From Ga0074130 sp035565355 (GTDB taxonomy: Bacteria > Pseudomonadota > Gammaproteobacteria > Burkholderiales > Rhodocyclaceae): 18,930 nucleotides of DNA. This document shows, piece by piece, positions 7,180 through 15,476 of this stretch. The notes below the pieces were generated by a model, which did not search any database, was not told the DNA's origin, and worked only from the letters and a program-made list of their open reading frames with translations. Position numbers and translations under genes: made by a program. The stretch lies in assembly GCA_035565355.1 (NCBI GenBank), contig DATMSM010000008.1, positions 1 through 18,930 of the forward strand, written 5' to 3'. Every line of letters starts with the position of its first letter. Within the stretch, counting starts at the first letter, position 1.

Positions 7180-9456
7180 ATGGATGACAACATCCGCTCA
7201 GCAGCGCTTGATTACCACGCACTCCCCCGCCCCGGCAAAATCGCCGTCGTCCCCACCAAAAGCCTTACCAGCCAGCAGGAGCTTTCCCTCGCCTATACGC
7301 CCGGTGTTGCTGCAGCCTGCAATGCCATCGCCGCCGATCCTGCCCAGGCCAGCCGCCTGACCGGCCGCGCCAATATGGTGGCGGTCGTGACCAACGGCAC
7401 CGCCGTGCTTGGCCTCGGCAATATCGGGCCGCTCGCCGCCAAGCCGGTGATGGAAGGCAAGGCGGTGCTGTTCAAGAAATTTGCCGGTATCGATGTCTTC
7501 GATCTGGAGCTGGCGCAGAACGACCCCGACAAGCTGATCGACGCCATCGCCGCGCTGGAGCCCACCTTCGGCGGCATCAATCTGGAAGACATCAAGGCGC
7601 CGGAGTGCTTCTACATCGAGCAGCGCTTGCGCGAGCGCATGAAGATCCCGGTTTTCCATGACGATCAGCACGGGACTGCCATCGTGGTCTGTGCCGCCAT
7701 CCTCAATGGCCTCAAGGTGGTCGGCAAGGAGCTCAAAGACGTCAAGCTCGTCACCTCGGGCGCCGGCGCTGCCGCGCTGGCCTGTCTCTCGCTGCTGCAG
7801 AAGATGGGCATGCCGCTCGAGCACATCTGGGTGACCGATGTCGAGGGCGTGCTCTACACCGGCCGCCCCAATATGAACGACACACTCAAGCCGTATGCGC
7901 GCGAGACCGAGGCACGCACCTTGGACGATGTGATCGGCGCGGCCGATGTCTTCCTCGGCCTTTCGGCCGGCGGCGTGCTCAAGCCCGAGATGGTGGCGAA
8001 GATGGCGCGTTCGCCTTTTATCCTGGCGCTCGCCAACCCGGTGCCGGAAATCCTGCCGGATGTGGCCAAGAGCGTACGCGGTGATGTGCTCATGGCCACC
8101 GGCCGCTCCGACTTTCCCAATCAGGTGAACAATTCGCTGTGCTTCCCCTTCATCTTCCGGGGTGCGCTCGATGTCGGCGCGACCACGATCAACGACGAAA
8201 TGAAGATCGCCGCCTGCACAGCGATTGCCGAGCTGGCGCATGCCGAGCACTCCGACGTGGTGGCCGCCGCCTACCATCTGGAGGACGTGCATTTCGGCCC
8301 GGATTACCTGATGCCCAAACAGTTCGACCCGCGCCTGATCACGCGTGTGGCCCCGGCGGTGGCGCAGGCGGCCATGGACTCGGGCGTGGCGACGCGGCCG
8401 ATTGCCGACATGATGGCCTACGTCGCCCAGCTCGAAGCCTTCATCTACCACTCCAGCTTCGTGATGAAGCCCATCTTCTCCGGCGCCAAGGCCAATCCGG
8501 CGCGCGTGGTGTTCGCCGAGGGCGAGGAGGAGCGAGTGCTGCGCGCAGTCAAGACCGTGGTCGACGACGGTCTGGCCCAGCCCATTGTCATCGGTCGTCC
8601 CGAGGTGGTGCAGATGCGCATCGAGCGTGCCGGTCTCAAGCTGCGCCCGGGCATTGATTTCGAGATGGTCAATCAGGACTCGGATCCGCGCTACAAGGAG
8701 CTGTGGCAGTCCTATTACAAGATCATGCAAAGGAAGGGCGTCAGCATCGAGGTCGCCAAGCGCGATATGCTGCGTCGCCCCACCGTGATCGGCGCCATGC
8801 TCATGCATGAAGGCTATGCCGACGCCATGCTGTGTGGCACCGTCGGCGCCTATGCCCATCATCTAGACGTGATCGGCAATGTCATCGGCCGCTCGGCCGG
8901 GGTGCAGGATTTCTACGCCATGAACATGCTGATCCTGCCGGATCGCACCCTGTTTATCGCCGACACCTATGTGCATTACGACCCGAGCGTAGAGCAGATC
9001 GTGGAAATGACCTTGCTTGCCGCCGAGGAGTTGCGCCGTTTCGGACTGACGCCCAAGGTTGCGCTACTGTCGCATTCCAGTTTCGGCACCGCCAATACGC
9101 CGACCGCGCAGAAGATGCGTCAGGCCCTGGCGCTGCTGGAACAGCGCGCCCCCGATCTCGAGGTCGAGGGCGAGATGCACGGCGATGCGGCATTGTCGGA
9201 AACAATACGCCAGCAGGTTTTTCCGGATTCCCGCCTCCGCGGCGAAGCCAATCTGCTCATCATGCCGAATCTCGACGCCGCCAATATCGCCTTCAATCTC
9301 ATCAAGGAGACGGTTGGCGGCGGTGTCACGGTCGGGCCCATCCTGCTCGGTGCTGCCAAGCCCGTGCATATCGTCACGCCGACGGCGACCTCGCGCCGCC
9401 TGCTCAACATGACGGCCTTGCTGTCGGTCGAGACGGCGCATCTCAACAGGGCTTGA
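7180..9456 (+). CDS. maeB: NADP-dependent malic enzyme (malic enzyme/phosphotransacetylase-like fusion)
   Basis: This enzyme oxidatively decarboxylates malate to pyruvate with NADP, supplying NADPH and pyruvate during growth on organic acids. The ATG at 7180 follows AGAGGAGA. Counted from there it has 758 residues, close to E. coli MaeB (759). The N-terminal malic-enzyme part (about 1-420) shows YTPGVAAAC, the FAGIDVFDLEL and GGINLEDIKAPECF metal/substrate motifs, FHDDQHGTA, and a dinucleotide-binding TSGAGAAALACL. The C-terminal part (about 430-758) resembles phosphate acetyltransferase (VVFAEGEEERVLRA, ANLLIMPNLDAANIAFNL). In characterised MaeB proteins this part is regulatory and binds acetyl-CoA without transferase activity. 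The upstream leader carries hairpins. The patatin gene begins 8 nt after the stop, suggesting co-transcription. Confidence 0.95.
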   Translation: MDDNIRSAALDYHALPRPGKIAVVPTKSLTSQQELSLAYTPGVAAACNAIAADPAQASRLTGRANMVAVVTNGTAVLGLGNIGPLAAKPVMEGKAVLFKKFAGIDVFDLELAQNDPDKLIDAIAALEPTFGGINLEDIKAPECFYIEQRLRERMKIPVFHDDQHGTAIVVCAAILNGLKVVGKELKDVKLVTSGAGAAALACLSLLQKMGMPLEHIWVTDVEGVLYTGRPNMNDTLKPYARETEARTLDDVIGAADVFLGLSAGGVLKPEMVAKMARSPFILALANPVPEILPDVAKSVRGDVLMATGRSDFPNQVNNSLCFPFIFRGALDVGATTINDEMKIAACTAIAELAHAEHSDVVAAAYHLEDVHFGPDYLMPKQFDPRLITRVAPAVAQAAMDSGVATRPIADMMAYVAQLEAFIYHSSFVMKPIFSGAKANPARVVFAEGEEERVLRAVKTVVDDGLAQPIVIGRPEVVQMRIERAGLKLRPGIDFEMVNQDSDPRYKELWQSYYKIMQRKGVSIEVAKRDMLRRPTVIGAMLMHEGYADAMLCGTVGAYAHHLDVIGNVIGRSAGVQDFYAMNMLILPDRTLFIADTYVHYDPSVEQIVEMTLLAAEELRRFGLTPKVALLSHSSFGTANTPTAQKMRQALALLEQRAPDLEVEGEMHGDAALSETIRQQVFPDSRLRGEANLLIMPNLDAANIAFNLIKETVGGGVTVGPILLGAAKPVHIVTPTATSRRLLNMTALLSVETAHLNRA

Positions 9457-9464
9457 GCACGTCT

Positions 9465-10598
9465 ATGGGGGAGAGGGGCAAGACTGCATTGGTGCTGACC
9501 GGCGGCGGCGCGCGCGCCGCCTATCAGGTCGGCGTGCTTTCTGCGATCCGCGAGATACTTCCGGATTCGCAGCGCAATCCCTTTCCCATCCTCTGCGGCG
9601 CCTCGGCCGGTGCCATCAACGCCACGGTGCTGGCATGCTGGGCGGACAACTTCGGGGTCGGCGTGGACAATCTGCGCCGCACCTGGGCGGGCTTTCATGC
9701 AGGCGACGTCTATCGTGCCGATACGCTAGGCATCGCCGGGACCGGCGCGCGCTGGCTGTCGGCGCTGATGCTGGGCTGGCTGGTGCGACAAAATCCGAGA
9801 TCTCTGCTCGACAACACGCCCCTGCGCAACTTGCTCGAACAGCGCCTGGATTTCTCGCGCATCGACCTCGCCATCGCCAGCGGTGCCTTGCATTCCCTTT
9901 CCATTACCTGTTCCGGCTATGCCAGCGGTCAGAGTGTGACTTTCTTCCAGGGCCATCCCGACCTGCAAACCTGGTCGCGCACCCAGCGTTTCGGTTCGCG
10001 CACGCAACTCACGCTCGACCATCTGATGGCATCGAGTGCGATTCCCTTCATCTTTCCCTCGGTGCGCATCAATCGCGAATATTTCGGTGACGGCTCCATG
10101 CGCCAGCTGGCGCCGATTTCGCCGGCAGTCCATCTCGGTGCGGAGCGCGTTCTCGTCATCGGTGCCGGCCGTATGAGTACGGAGAACGAACGCACGGTGC
10201 AGGAGAGTTATCCATCGCTTGCCCAGGTCGCCGGTCACGCCCTATCCAGCATCTTTCTCGACAGCCTGTATGTGGATCTGGAGCGGCTGACGCGTATCAA
10301 CAACACCCTGAGCCTGATCCCCGAAGCGGTGCGCAGGGAAAAAGGGCTGGCGCTGCGCCCCATCGAAACCTTGGTGATCTCGCCTTCGCAGCGTCTGGAC
10401 ACGCTCGCGGCCCGGCATGCGCAGGCCTTGCCCATGCCGGTGCGCGCCCTGCTGCGCGGCCTGGGCGCCATGAACCGGCGCGGCGGCGCACTGACCAGTT
10501 ACCTGCTGTTCGAGCCGGAGTACACGGGCGCCCTGATTGAGCTGGGTTATGCGGATACCATAATGCGCAAAAGTGAAGTGTTGCAATTTCTTGAATAG
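9465..10598 (+). CDS. Patatin-like phospholipase
   Basis: This predicted serine acyl hydrolase (377 residues) has the full patatin dyad. An oxyanion loop GGGAR lies at 13-17, the nucleophile elbow is GASAG with S47, and the catalytic aspartate is D209 in FGDGS. ASSAIPFIFP (189-198) is the usual family block before it. The substrate is probably membrane phospholipid or lysophospholipid. I see no signal peptide, so it is likely cytoplasmic or peripheral. The ATG at 9465 has only a distant AGGG. An in-frame TTG at 9453, overlapping the maeB stop, would add four residues. The 8-nt gap to maeB suggests translational coupling. About 150 residues beyond the catalytic Asp make it longer than the small RssA-type proteins. 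A type III or VI secreted effector is less likely, given the housekeeping context. Confidence 0.88.
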   Translation: MGERGKTALVLTGGGARAAYQVGVLSAIREILPDSQRNPFPILCGASAGAINATVLACWADNFGVGVDNLRRTWAGFHAGDVYRADTLGIAGTGARWLSALMLGWLVRQNPRSLLDNTPLRNLLEQRLDFSRIDLAIASGALHSLSITCSGYASGQSVTFFQGHPDLQTWSRTQRFGSRTQLTLDHLMASSAIPFIFPSVRINREYFGDGSMRQLAPISPAVHLGAERVLVIGAGRMSTENERTVQESYPSLAQVAGHALSSIFLDSLYVDLERLTRINNTLSLIPEAVRREKGLALRPIETLVISPSQRLDTLAARHAQALPMPVRALLRGLGAMNRRGGALTSYLLFEPEYTGALIELGYADTIMRKSEVLQFLE

Positions 10599-10621
10599 CT
10601 ATCATCTTTCGCATGAAGTTC

Positions 10622-10650
10622 TTGCGCTATCTGTTTAATTTATAGAGAAT
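10622..10650 (+). promoter_or_regulatory. Candidate pbpG promoter
   Basis: TTGCGC (10622-10627) and GAGAAT (10645-10650), 17 nt apart, lie in an A/T-rich patch just after the patatin gene. A GGCGG/CCGCC stem (10687-10705) then precedes the ribosome binding site of pbpG. The call rests on partial hexamer matches only. Confidence 0.3.
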
Positions 10651-10718
10651 AGTGCCGTAGTTGCGGGAAAGGTCCTACCTATGGGTGGCGGGACGCATTG
10701 CCGCCCCTGGAGAGTTGC

Positions 10719-11735
10719 ATGAGAAAAGCCCTGATTGCCGCATTGACAATGCTTGCCGTGGCCGCCGCGCCGGTTCAGGCGGAGACTGCCGCTGCCAAGA
10801 AAAAGACCACTATCAGCAAGACCGCTGCCAAGCCCGCCCAGAAAACCGCAAGCAAGAGCAAGAGCAACAAGCCGCCGGTCAAGTCCGCCGCCAAGAAGCC
10901 GGCCGTCAAGCGCGCCTCCGTGCAGGGCGATCGCCTGGTCGGTGATTCCCTGCCCATGAGTGCCGCCTCGCTGGGCCTGCATTCCTCCGCCGTGCTGGTG
11001 CTCGATCAGGCAAGCGGCTCCATCCTCTATGAAAAGAATGCCGGCGCCGTGGTGCCGATCGCCTCGATCACCAAGCTGATGACGGCGATGGTCAGCCTTG
11101 ATGCCCAGCCCAGCCTGCATGAGCTGATGACGATTTCCGAAGAGGATATCGATACGCTCAAGGGCACCCGTTCCCGTCTCAAGGTCGGCACCCAACTCTC
11201 GCGCGAGGAAATGCTGCGCCTGGCGCTGATGTCTTCCGAGAATCGCGCTTCCTCCGCGCTGTCGCGCTACTACCCGGGTGGCCGTCCGGCCTTCATCGCC
11301 GCGATGAACCGCAAGGCCCAGTCGCTCGGCCTGGTCGACACCCACTTCGAGGACTCCACCGGCCTCAATTCGGCCAACGTCTCCTCGGCCCGCGACCTCG
11401 TCAAGATGGTCGCCGCCGCGCACCAATATCCGCTGATCCGCGAGTTCAGTACCGCAGCCGAATACGACGTCATCGTCGATGGCCGCGTGCAGGAGTTCCA
11501 CAATACCAACAGTCTGGTGCGCAGCGCCAACTCGGGCTGGGATATCGGTCTGTCCAAGACAGGCTTCATCAATGAAGCCGGCAAGTGCCTGGTGATGCAG
11601 GCCTGGTTCAATCACAAGCCCATGATCATCGTGCTGCTCGATTCCTGGGGCAAGATGACCCGTATTGGCGATGCCAATCGCATCAAGAAATGGGTCGAGC
11701 GCTACGCTCAGACGGACAAGCCGAACACCATCTAG
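10719..11735 (+). CDS. pbpG: D-alanyl-D-alanine endopeptidase (penicillin-binding protein 7)
   Basis: This periplasmic serine peptidase cleaves D-Ala-meso-DAP cross-links in peptidoglycan. The ATG at 10719 follows GGAGAG and gives 338 residues. A signal peptide covers 1-21, with likely cleavage after PVQA. Residues 22-70 form a Lys/Ala/Pro/Ser-rich low-complexity linker, longer and more basic than I expect for PBP7. The penicillin-binding motifs follow in order: S116-I-T-K119 (nucleophile S116), S173-E-N175 in MSSENRA, and K280-T-G282. HYPGG-like YYPGG and the ends of the domain match PBP7/8. There is no C-terminal amphipathic anchor. A promoter-like patch precedes it and a strong terminator follows, so it is probably its own transcription unit. 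Confidence 0.93.
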   Translation: MRKALIAALTMLAVAAAPVQAETAAAKKKTTISKTAAKPAQKTASKSKSNKPPVKSAAKKPAVKRASVQGDRLVGDSLPMSAASLGLHSSAVLVLDQASGSILYEKNAGAVVPIASITKLMTAMVSLDAQPSLHELMTISEEDIDTLKGTRSRLKVGTQLSREEMLRLALMSSENRASSALSRYYPGGRPAFIAAMNRKAQSLGLVDTHFEDSTGLNSANVSSARDLVKMVAAAHQYPLIREFSTAAEYDVIVDGRVQEFHNTNSLVRSANSGWDIGLSKTGFINEAGKCLVMQAWFNHKPMIIVLLDSWGKMTRIGDANRIKKWVERYAQTDKPNTI

Positions 11736-11759
11736 CTTCGCGCTAGCACCTTCGCCAGC

Positions 11760-11794
11760 AAAGGCCGGCCTGCGCAACACGCAGCCGGCCTTTT
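11760..11794 (+). terminator. Intrinsic terminator after pbpG
   Basis: AAAGGCCGGCCTGCG pairs with CGCAGCCGGCCTTT, with one bulged C and a 5-nt loop, and ends in TTTT. The stem is very GC-rich and starts 24 nt after the stop codon. Confidence 0.9.
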
Positions 11795-11959
11795 GTCTTG
11801 ATGGCTTGCGGTGCAAGGCCGGCCGGCCAGCCGCGCTTTCCTCTTCCGTCCGAGCCTGCCGTCACCCGTTTCGGCGCCGTCCTACAGTGGCCGCAGCCCG
11901 CCCGGCTTAGCCTTGGAACGGCAGCATGCATCCTGCATCGCGCACCCGAGGAGAATGCA

Positions 11960-12118
11960 ATGAGTCTGGGAACAATACTATTGATCATTCTGGTTCTGAT
12001 CCTGATCGGCGCACTGCCGGCTTGGCCGCACAGCAGCGGCTGGGGCTATGGCCCGACCGGTGGCATCGGTCTCGTGCTCTTGATCGTCGTCATCCTGCTG
12101 CTGACAGGCAAGTTGTAG
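11960..12118 (+). CDS. DUF3309-family small membrane peptide
   Basis: This 52-residue peptide begins MSLGTILLIILVLILIGALPAW. It consists of two hydrophobic stretches (about 3-20 and 34-50) around a short polar Gly/Ser/Trp/Tyr turn (WPHSSGWGYGPTGG). This is the pattern I know as DUF3309, small inner-membrane proteins of unknown function found in many proteobacteria, often next to stress genes. GAGGAG (11948-11953) with correct spacing supports the ATG at 11960. It stands alone between two terminators. A GGAAC at 11915 is the only hint of a special promoter. I cannot give a function. Confidence 0.8.
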   Translation: MSLGTILLIILVLILIGALPAWPHSSGWGYGPTGGIGLVLLIVVILLLTGKL

Positions 12119-12158
12119 CGCGGCTGGCATTGGGCGCGGCATTTCAGCTGCGCACATA

Positions 12159-12199
12159 AAAAAGCCGCTGCCCAGTTCGCGACGGGGCAGCGGCTTTTT
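12159..12199. terminator. Bidirectional terminator between convergent genes
   Basis: AAAAAGCCGCTGCCC (12159-12173) and GGGCAGCGGCTTTTT (12185-12199) form a perfect 15-bp inverted repeat with an 11-nt loop. It has an A-run on one side and a T-run on the other, so it can end both the small membrane peptide gene and the GGT-family gene on the opposite strand. Confidence 0.92.
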
Positions 12200-12214
12200 C
12201 CTTGCGGGAGCGGT

Positions 12215-13813
12215 TTACCAGCCGACGGCGATGCCTTCGCCGCGCGCATCGGCGGCGCCGTAGAGCACGCCGTTGCGATGATCGACCTGGATTGCGGCCG
12301 CGTGACCCATAAAGTCGCTCCAGCCCTCAGTGATCTCAAGCTGATGACCGCGTGCGCGCAGGGACGCGAAAACTTCATCGCCGAAGCGGTTCTCGACACG
12401 CAGGGCGCGGGTCTCGTCGCCCCAGGTGCGGCCATACAGCCAACGCGGATTGTCGATGGCGGTTTGCACGTCGTGGTTGAAGTCGACATAGCGCGTCACG
12501 ATGGCGGCACTGGTCTGCGGCTGGCCTTCGCCACCCATGGTGCCGTACACCAGATCCAGCTTGCCATCACGGAACAGCATGCCCGGCATCAGCGTATGGA
12601 AGCAGCGCTTGCCCGGCTCCAGGCTGTTGGGGTGGTTCTCGTCGAGTGAAAAGAAGGAGCCCCGGTTCTGCAGCAGGATGCCGGTCTTGCCGGCTACAAA
12701 GCCCGAGCCGAACTCGTGGTAGATGCTCTGGATGATGGAGGCTGCGTTGCCTTCACTGTCCACTACGACCGTACAGGTCGTGTCCTGGCCCATGGGATGG
12801 GCTTCGTGGGCGATGCAGTTATCGAAACTGATTTCCTTCGCCAACTCTGCGGCGTACTCCTTCGACAATAGGCGGTCGAGCGGAATACTGCCGAAGTTCG
12901 GGTCGGTCAGATAACGGTCGCGGTCGCGGAAGGCCAGCTTGGTCGCCTCCACCATCAGGTGGATATACGCGGCGCGATCATTGCGCAGCGCGGCGATGTC
13001 GAAGTGCTCCAGGATGTTGAGAATCATCAGGTGCGCGAAGCCCTGACTGTTGGGCGGATGCTGGTGACAGGTATAGCCGCGATAGGTCGTCGTGATCGAG
13101 TCCGACCAGGTGCTGTGGAAGTTGTGCAGGTCGCTGGTGCTCCAGTCGCCGCCGGCCGCGTTGATCGAGGACACGATCTCGTCGCAGACGGCGCCTTCAT
13201 AGAAGCCGGCGCGGCCATTTGTGGCAATCGATTCGAGGGTGTTGGCCATGCCATGGAAGCGCATCAGGTCGCCGGCCTGGGGCAGGCGTCCGCCCGGCAT
13301 GAAGGCATCGCGGGTCGCCTCATGGCGACCGAGAGTCTGGGCGGTCTGGCGGGTGAACTGGACTTGGCCTGCGGAGACCGGGTAGCCGTCGCGGGCATAG
13401 CGGATTGCCGGTGTGAGACAGTCGCGCAGCGACAGCTTGCCGAAGCGCTCGTGCGCCGAGCACCAGGCGTCGACCGCGCCCGGCACGGTCAGTGCGGCGT
13501 GTGGGCCGCGCTGCGGAATCGCGCTCAGGCCGAGCTTGCGGTAGTGCTCGCGCGTCGCGCCGGACACGGCAGGCCCGGTCCCGTTGAGCGCGTGCACCTT
13601 GTTGGACTTGGCGTCATAAATCAGCCAGAACGCATCGCCGCCCATGCCGGTCATGTGCGGATACACGATGCCCAGCGTGGAGTTCACGGCAACGGCTGCA
13701 TCCACTGCGCTGCCGCCATCCTGCAGGATGCGCAGGCCGGCCAGGGAGGCAAAGTAGTGGGGCGATGCAACCATGCCGCCGGTTGCCATGGCCAGGGGGC
13801 GCGTTGTTTTCAT
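12215..13813 (-). CDS. Gamma-glutamyltransferase-family Ntn hydrolase, probably cytoplasmic
   Basis: This 532-residue member of the GGT family of self-processing N-terminal-nucleophile hydrolases would cut itself before T345 in the motif DTTCTVVVD, freeing the Thr nucleophile of the small subunit. Other family blocks are MTGMGGDAF (54-62), NRGSFFSL (383-390) and GTMGGEGQPQ (424-433). Start choice is supported by GGAAGGA upstream of the ATG at 13813. The protein starts directly with the catalytic domain and has no signal peptide, unlike periplasmic E. coli Ggt. It is therefore closer to YwrD-type or HpxW (oxamate amidohydrolase)-type members. It is divergent from an OFA transporter, suggesting the transporter brings in its substrate. 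True glutathione hydrolase activity is unproven. Its reaction may be hydrolysis of a gamma-glutamyl or oxamic-type amide. Confidence 0.87.
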   Translation of the reverse strand: MKTTRPLAMATGGMVASPHYFASLAGLRILQDGGSAVDAAVAVNSTLGIVYPHMTGMGGDAFWLIYDAKSNKVHALNGTGPAVSGATREHYRKLGLSAIPQRGPHAALTVPGAVDAWCSAHERFGKLSLRDCLTPAIRYARDGYPVSAGQVQFTRQTAQTLGRHEATRDAFMPGGRLPQAGDLMRFHGMANTLESIATNGRAGFYEGAVCDEIVSSINAAGGDWSTSDLHNFHSTWSDSITTTYRGYTCHQHPPNSQGFAHLMILNILEHFDIAALRNDRAAYIHLMVEATKLAFRDRDRYLTDPNFGSIPLDRLLSKEYAAELAKEISFDNCIAHEAHPMGQDTTCTVVVDSEGNAASIIQSIYHEFGSGFVAGKTGILLQNRGSFFSLDENHPNSLEPGKRCFHTLMPGMLFRDGKLDLVYGTMGGEGQPQTSAAIVTRYVDFNHDVQTAIDNPRWLYGRTWGDETRALRVENRFGDEVFASLRARGHQLEITEGWSDFMGHAAAIQVDHRNGVLYGAADARGEGIAVGW

Positions 13814-14169
13814 ATCGGTTCCTTCCCGTCGAAGCGTGTTTAAGCACTAGGCCTGCATTGATATACGGATGCAATGCTAGCGGCAATCCAGGCGAGAAGC
13901 CCTTTACGGCTGGGCTGTGTTGCATTCTACACAAAGATTATCCTTGAAATCTATTATTGATATATCAATTGTGTATTCATGGTATTGTCTGCGCACACGG
14001 CGTCGAGTTCGGCTGGCGTGGCAGATGTCCAGTCGGTGAAACGTTTTGCGTGGTCGCACTGAGATGTGCGAAGTCCGGATTACAACAAGCCCACACAGAG
14101 GGGCGATCCGTTTCAATGCAGGAAGGTGCCAGCCTGGCTGACTATCCATGTCAATGAGGAGTAGCGAAT
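13814..14169. promoter_or_regulatory. Divergent control region between the GGT-family gene and the OFA transporter
   Basis: This 356-nt non-coding region must hold both divergent promoters. Its centre is A/T-rich. ATTGATATATCAAT (13956-13969) is a perfect 14-bp palindrome. A second inverted repeat, TCGCAC-N6-GTGCGA (14054-14071), lies nearer the transporter. TTGATA within the palindrome could serve as a -35 on either strand. On the minus strand a GATAAT -10-like hexamer lies 20 nt from it, rather too far. I see no small gene worth calling here. Confidence 0.55.
13956..13969. promoter_or_regulatory. 14-bp palindromic operator candidate
   Basis: ATTGATATATCAAT is a perfect palindrome placed between the two divergent genes. 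GntR/FadR-type regulators often bind A/T-centred palindromes of this size, and such a regulator is encoded at 15628. Binding is inferred, not shown. Confidence 0.45.
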
Positions 14170-15447
14170 ATGACGACAAGCGCCGCAACCGGAAATCCCC
14201 CACGGAAAAAACAGCTCATCCTTGGCCTCATCGCCATGATGGCCATTTCCAGTCCGCAATACGTCTGGGCGCTGTTCACCCAGCATCTCACCAGCAGTCT
14301 CGGCGCCAGTCTGGCCGAAGTTCAGGTGACCTTCTCCATCCTGATCGTGCTGCAGACCTTCCTGTCGCCCTTGCAGGGCTTCCTGATTGACCGCTTCGGC
14401 CCCCATCGCCTGCTCGCCATCGGCGCAGCATTGACCGGCCTGAGCTGGATTGTGTCGTCCGACGTGCAGAGTCTGACCGGGCTCTACCTCAGCTACGGCG
14501 TGCTCGGCGGTATCGGCACCGGTGTCGTCTATGTCGGCGTGATCGGCCTGATGGTGCAGTGGTTCCCCGACCTGCGCGGTTTCGCCACCGGCATGGTGGC
14601 GGCGGGTTACGGCTTCGGTGCGGTGCTGACCACCTTCCCGATCTCCGCATCCATGAAGACCGACGGCTTCCAGGAAACGCTGTTCACCTACGGCATCGTG
14701 ATCGGACTGGTGGGCATCCTCGCGGCCTTGGGCATGCGTCGCCCGAACCCGGGCGAGCTCTCCCACATCAAGCCGCAGGCCACCCAGGCGGTCGCCACCA
14801 AGCGTGACTTCACGCCCAAGGAGATGCTGGTCAATCCGATCTTCTGGCTGCTCTTCCTGATGATGACCATGATGTCGACCACCGGTCTCATGGTGATCTC
14901 GCAAATGGGCGCCATCGCGCGTGACTTCAAGGTGGCGGATGCACTGGTGTTCGGCATGGCTGCGCTGCCCTTCGCGCTGACCATAGACCGCATCACCAAC
15001 GGCTTGACGCGTCCCTTCTTCGGCTGGGTCTCCGACAAGCTGGGCCGCGAAAAAACCATGCTGATCGCCTTCAGTCTTGAAGGGGCGGCCATCACGGTCT
15101 GGTACTTCGTCGCCCACGATCCGCTCTGGTTTGCCCTGTTGTCCGGGGTCGTGTTCTTCGGCTGGGGCGAAATCTTCTCGCTGTTCCCGTCCATCCTGAC
15201 CGACACCTTCGGCACCAAGCACGCCACCACCAACTACGGTTTCCTCTACATGGCGCAAGGGGTTGGCTCCGTGTTCGGCGGCCCGGTGGCGGCCCTGATC
15301 TACGCCTCGACCGGCACCTGGGGCACCGTCTTCACCCTGGTGGTGATCATGGACATCCTCACCGCTGTGCTTGCCTACTTCGTCCTGATGCCGATGCGCA
15401 AGAAGCATCTCGCGGCCACCGGCGCCGACGTCAGCTCGATGGGATAA
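14170..15447 (+). CDS. OFA-family MFS transporter
   Basis: This inner-membrane major facilitator (425 residues, about 12 membrane segments) has the layout of the oxalate/formate antiporter family. Its conserved stretches include LIDRFGPHR after segment 2, GGIGTGVVYVG, MVQWFPDLRGFATG, RPFFGWVSDKLGREKTM and FGTKHATTNYGF. R274 in the IDRITNG segment appears to match the substrate-binding Arg272 of Oxalobacter OxlT. At the place where OxlT has Lys355, however, I read Q363 (YMAQGVGS), so oxalate is not a safe substrate. GAGGAG (14156-14161) supports the ATG at 14170. The gene is divergent from the GGT-family gene and upstream of a GntR regulator, so it is likely an importer or exchanger for the compound that enzyme handles. 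A strong terminator follows. Confidence 0.87.
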   Translation: MTTSAATGNPPRKKQLILGLIAMMAISSPQYVWALFTQHLTSSLGASLAEVQVTFSILIVLQTFLSPLQGFLIDRFGPHRLLAIGAALTGLSWIVSSDVQSLTGLYLSYGVLGGIGTGVVYVGVIGLMVQWFPDLRGFATGMVAAGYGFGAVLTTFPISASMKTDGFQETLFTYGIVIGLVGILAALGMRRPNPGELSHIKPQATQAVATKRDFTPKEMLVNPIFWLLFLMMTMMSTTGLMVISQMGAIARDFKVADALVFGMAALPFALTIDRITNGLTRPFFGWVSDKLGREKTMLIAFSLEGAAITVWYFVAHDPLWFALLSGVVFFGWGEIFSLFPSILTDTFGTKHATTNYGFLYMAQGVGSVFGGPVAALIYASTGTWGTVFTLVVIMDILTAVLAYFVLMPMRKKHLAATGADVSSMG

Positions 15448-15476
15448 GGACGGCCTGGCTGCCCTGAGTAGGGAGA

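Noticed and set aside
7198..8862. Long His/Gly-rich minus-strand frame opposite maeB
   Set aside because: It has typical composition of an antisense shadow, and maeB is intact with all motifs on the plus strand.
8832..9464. N-terminal extension of the patatin frame into maeB
   Set aside because: The Arg-rich translation is out-of-frame maeB coding sequence. The patatin domain starts at ATG 9465.
10660..10710. GGGACGCA in the pbpG leader resembling the c-di-GMP-I (GEMM) riboswitch
   Set aside because: Only the short GGGACGCA matches. The CACAGGGCAAACC part, the tetraloop-receptor arrangement and the second long helix are not present.
12959..13843. Plus-strand open frame opposite the GGT-family gene
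   Set aside because: It has shadow composition (Ala/Gly/His/Arg-rich), no motif, and the opposite strand encodes an intact GGT-family enzyme.
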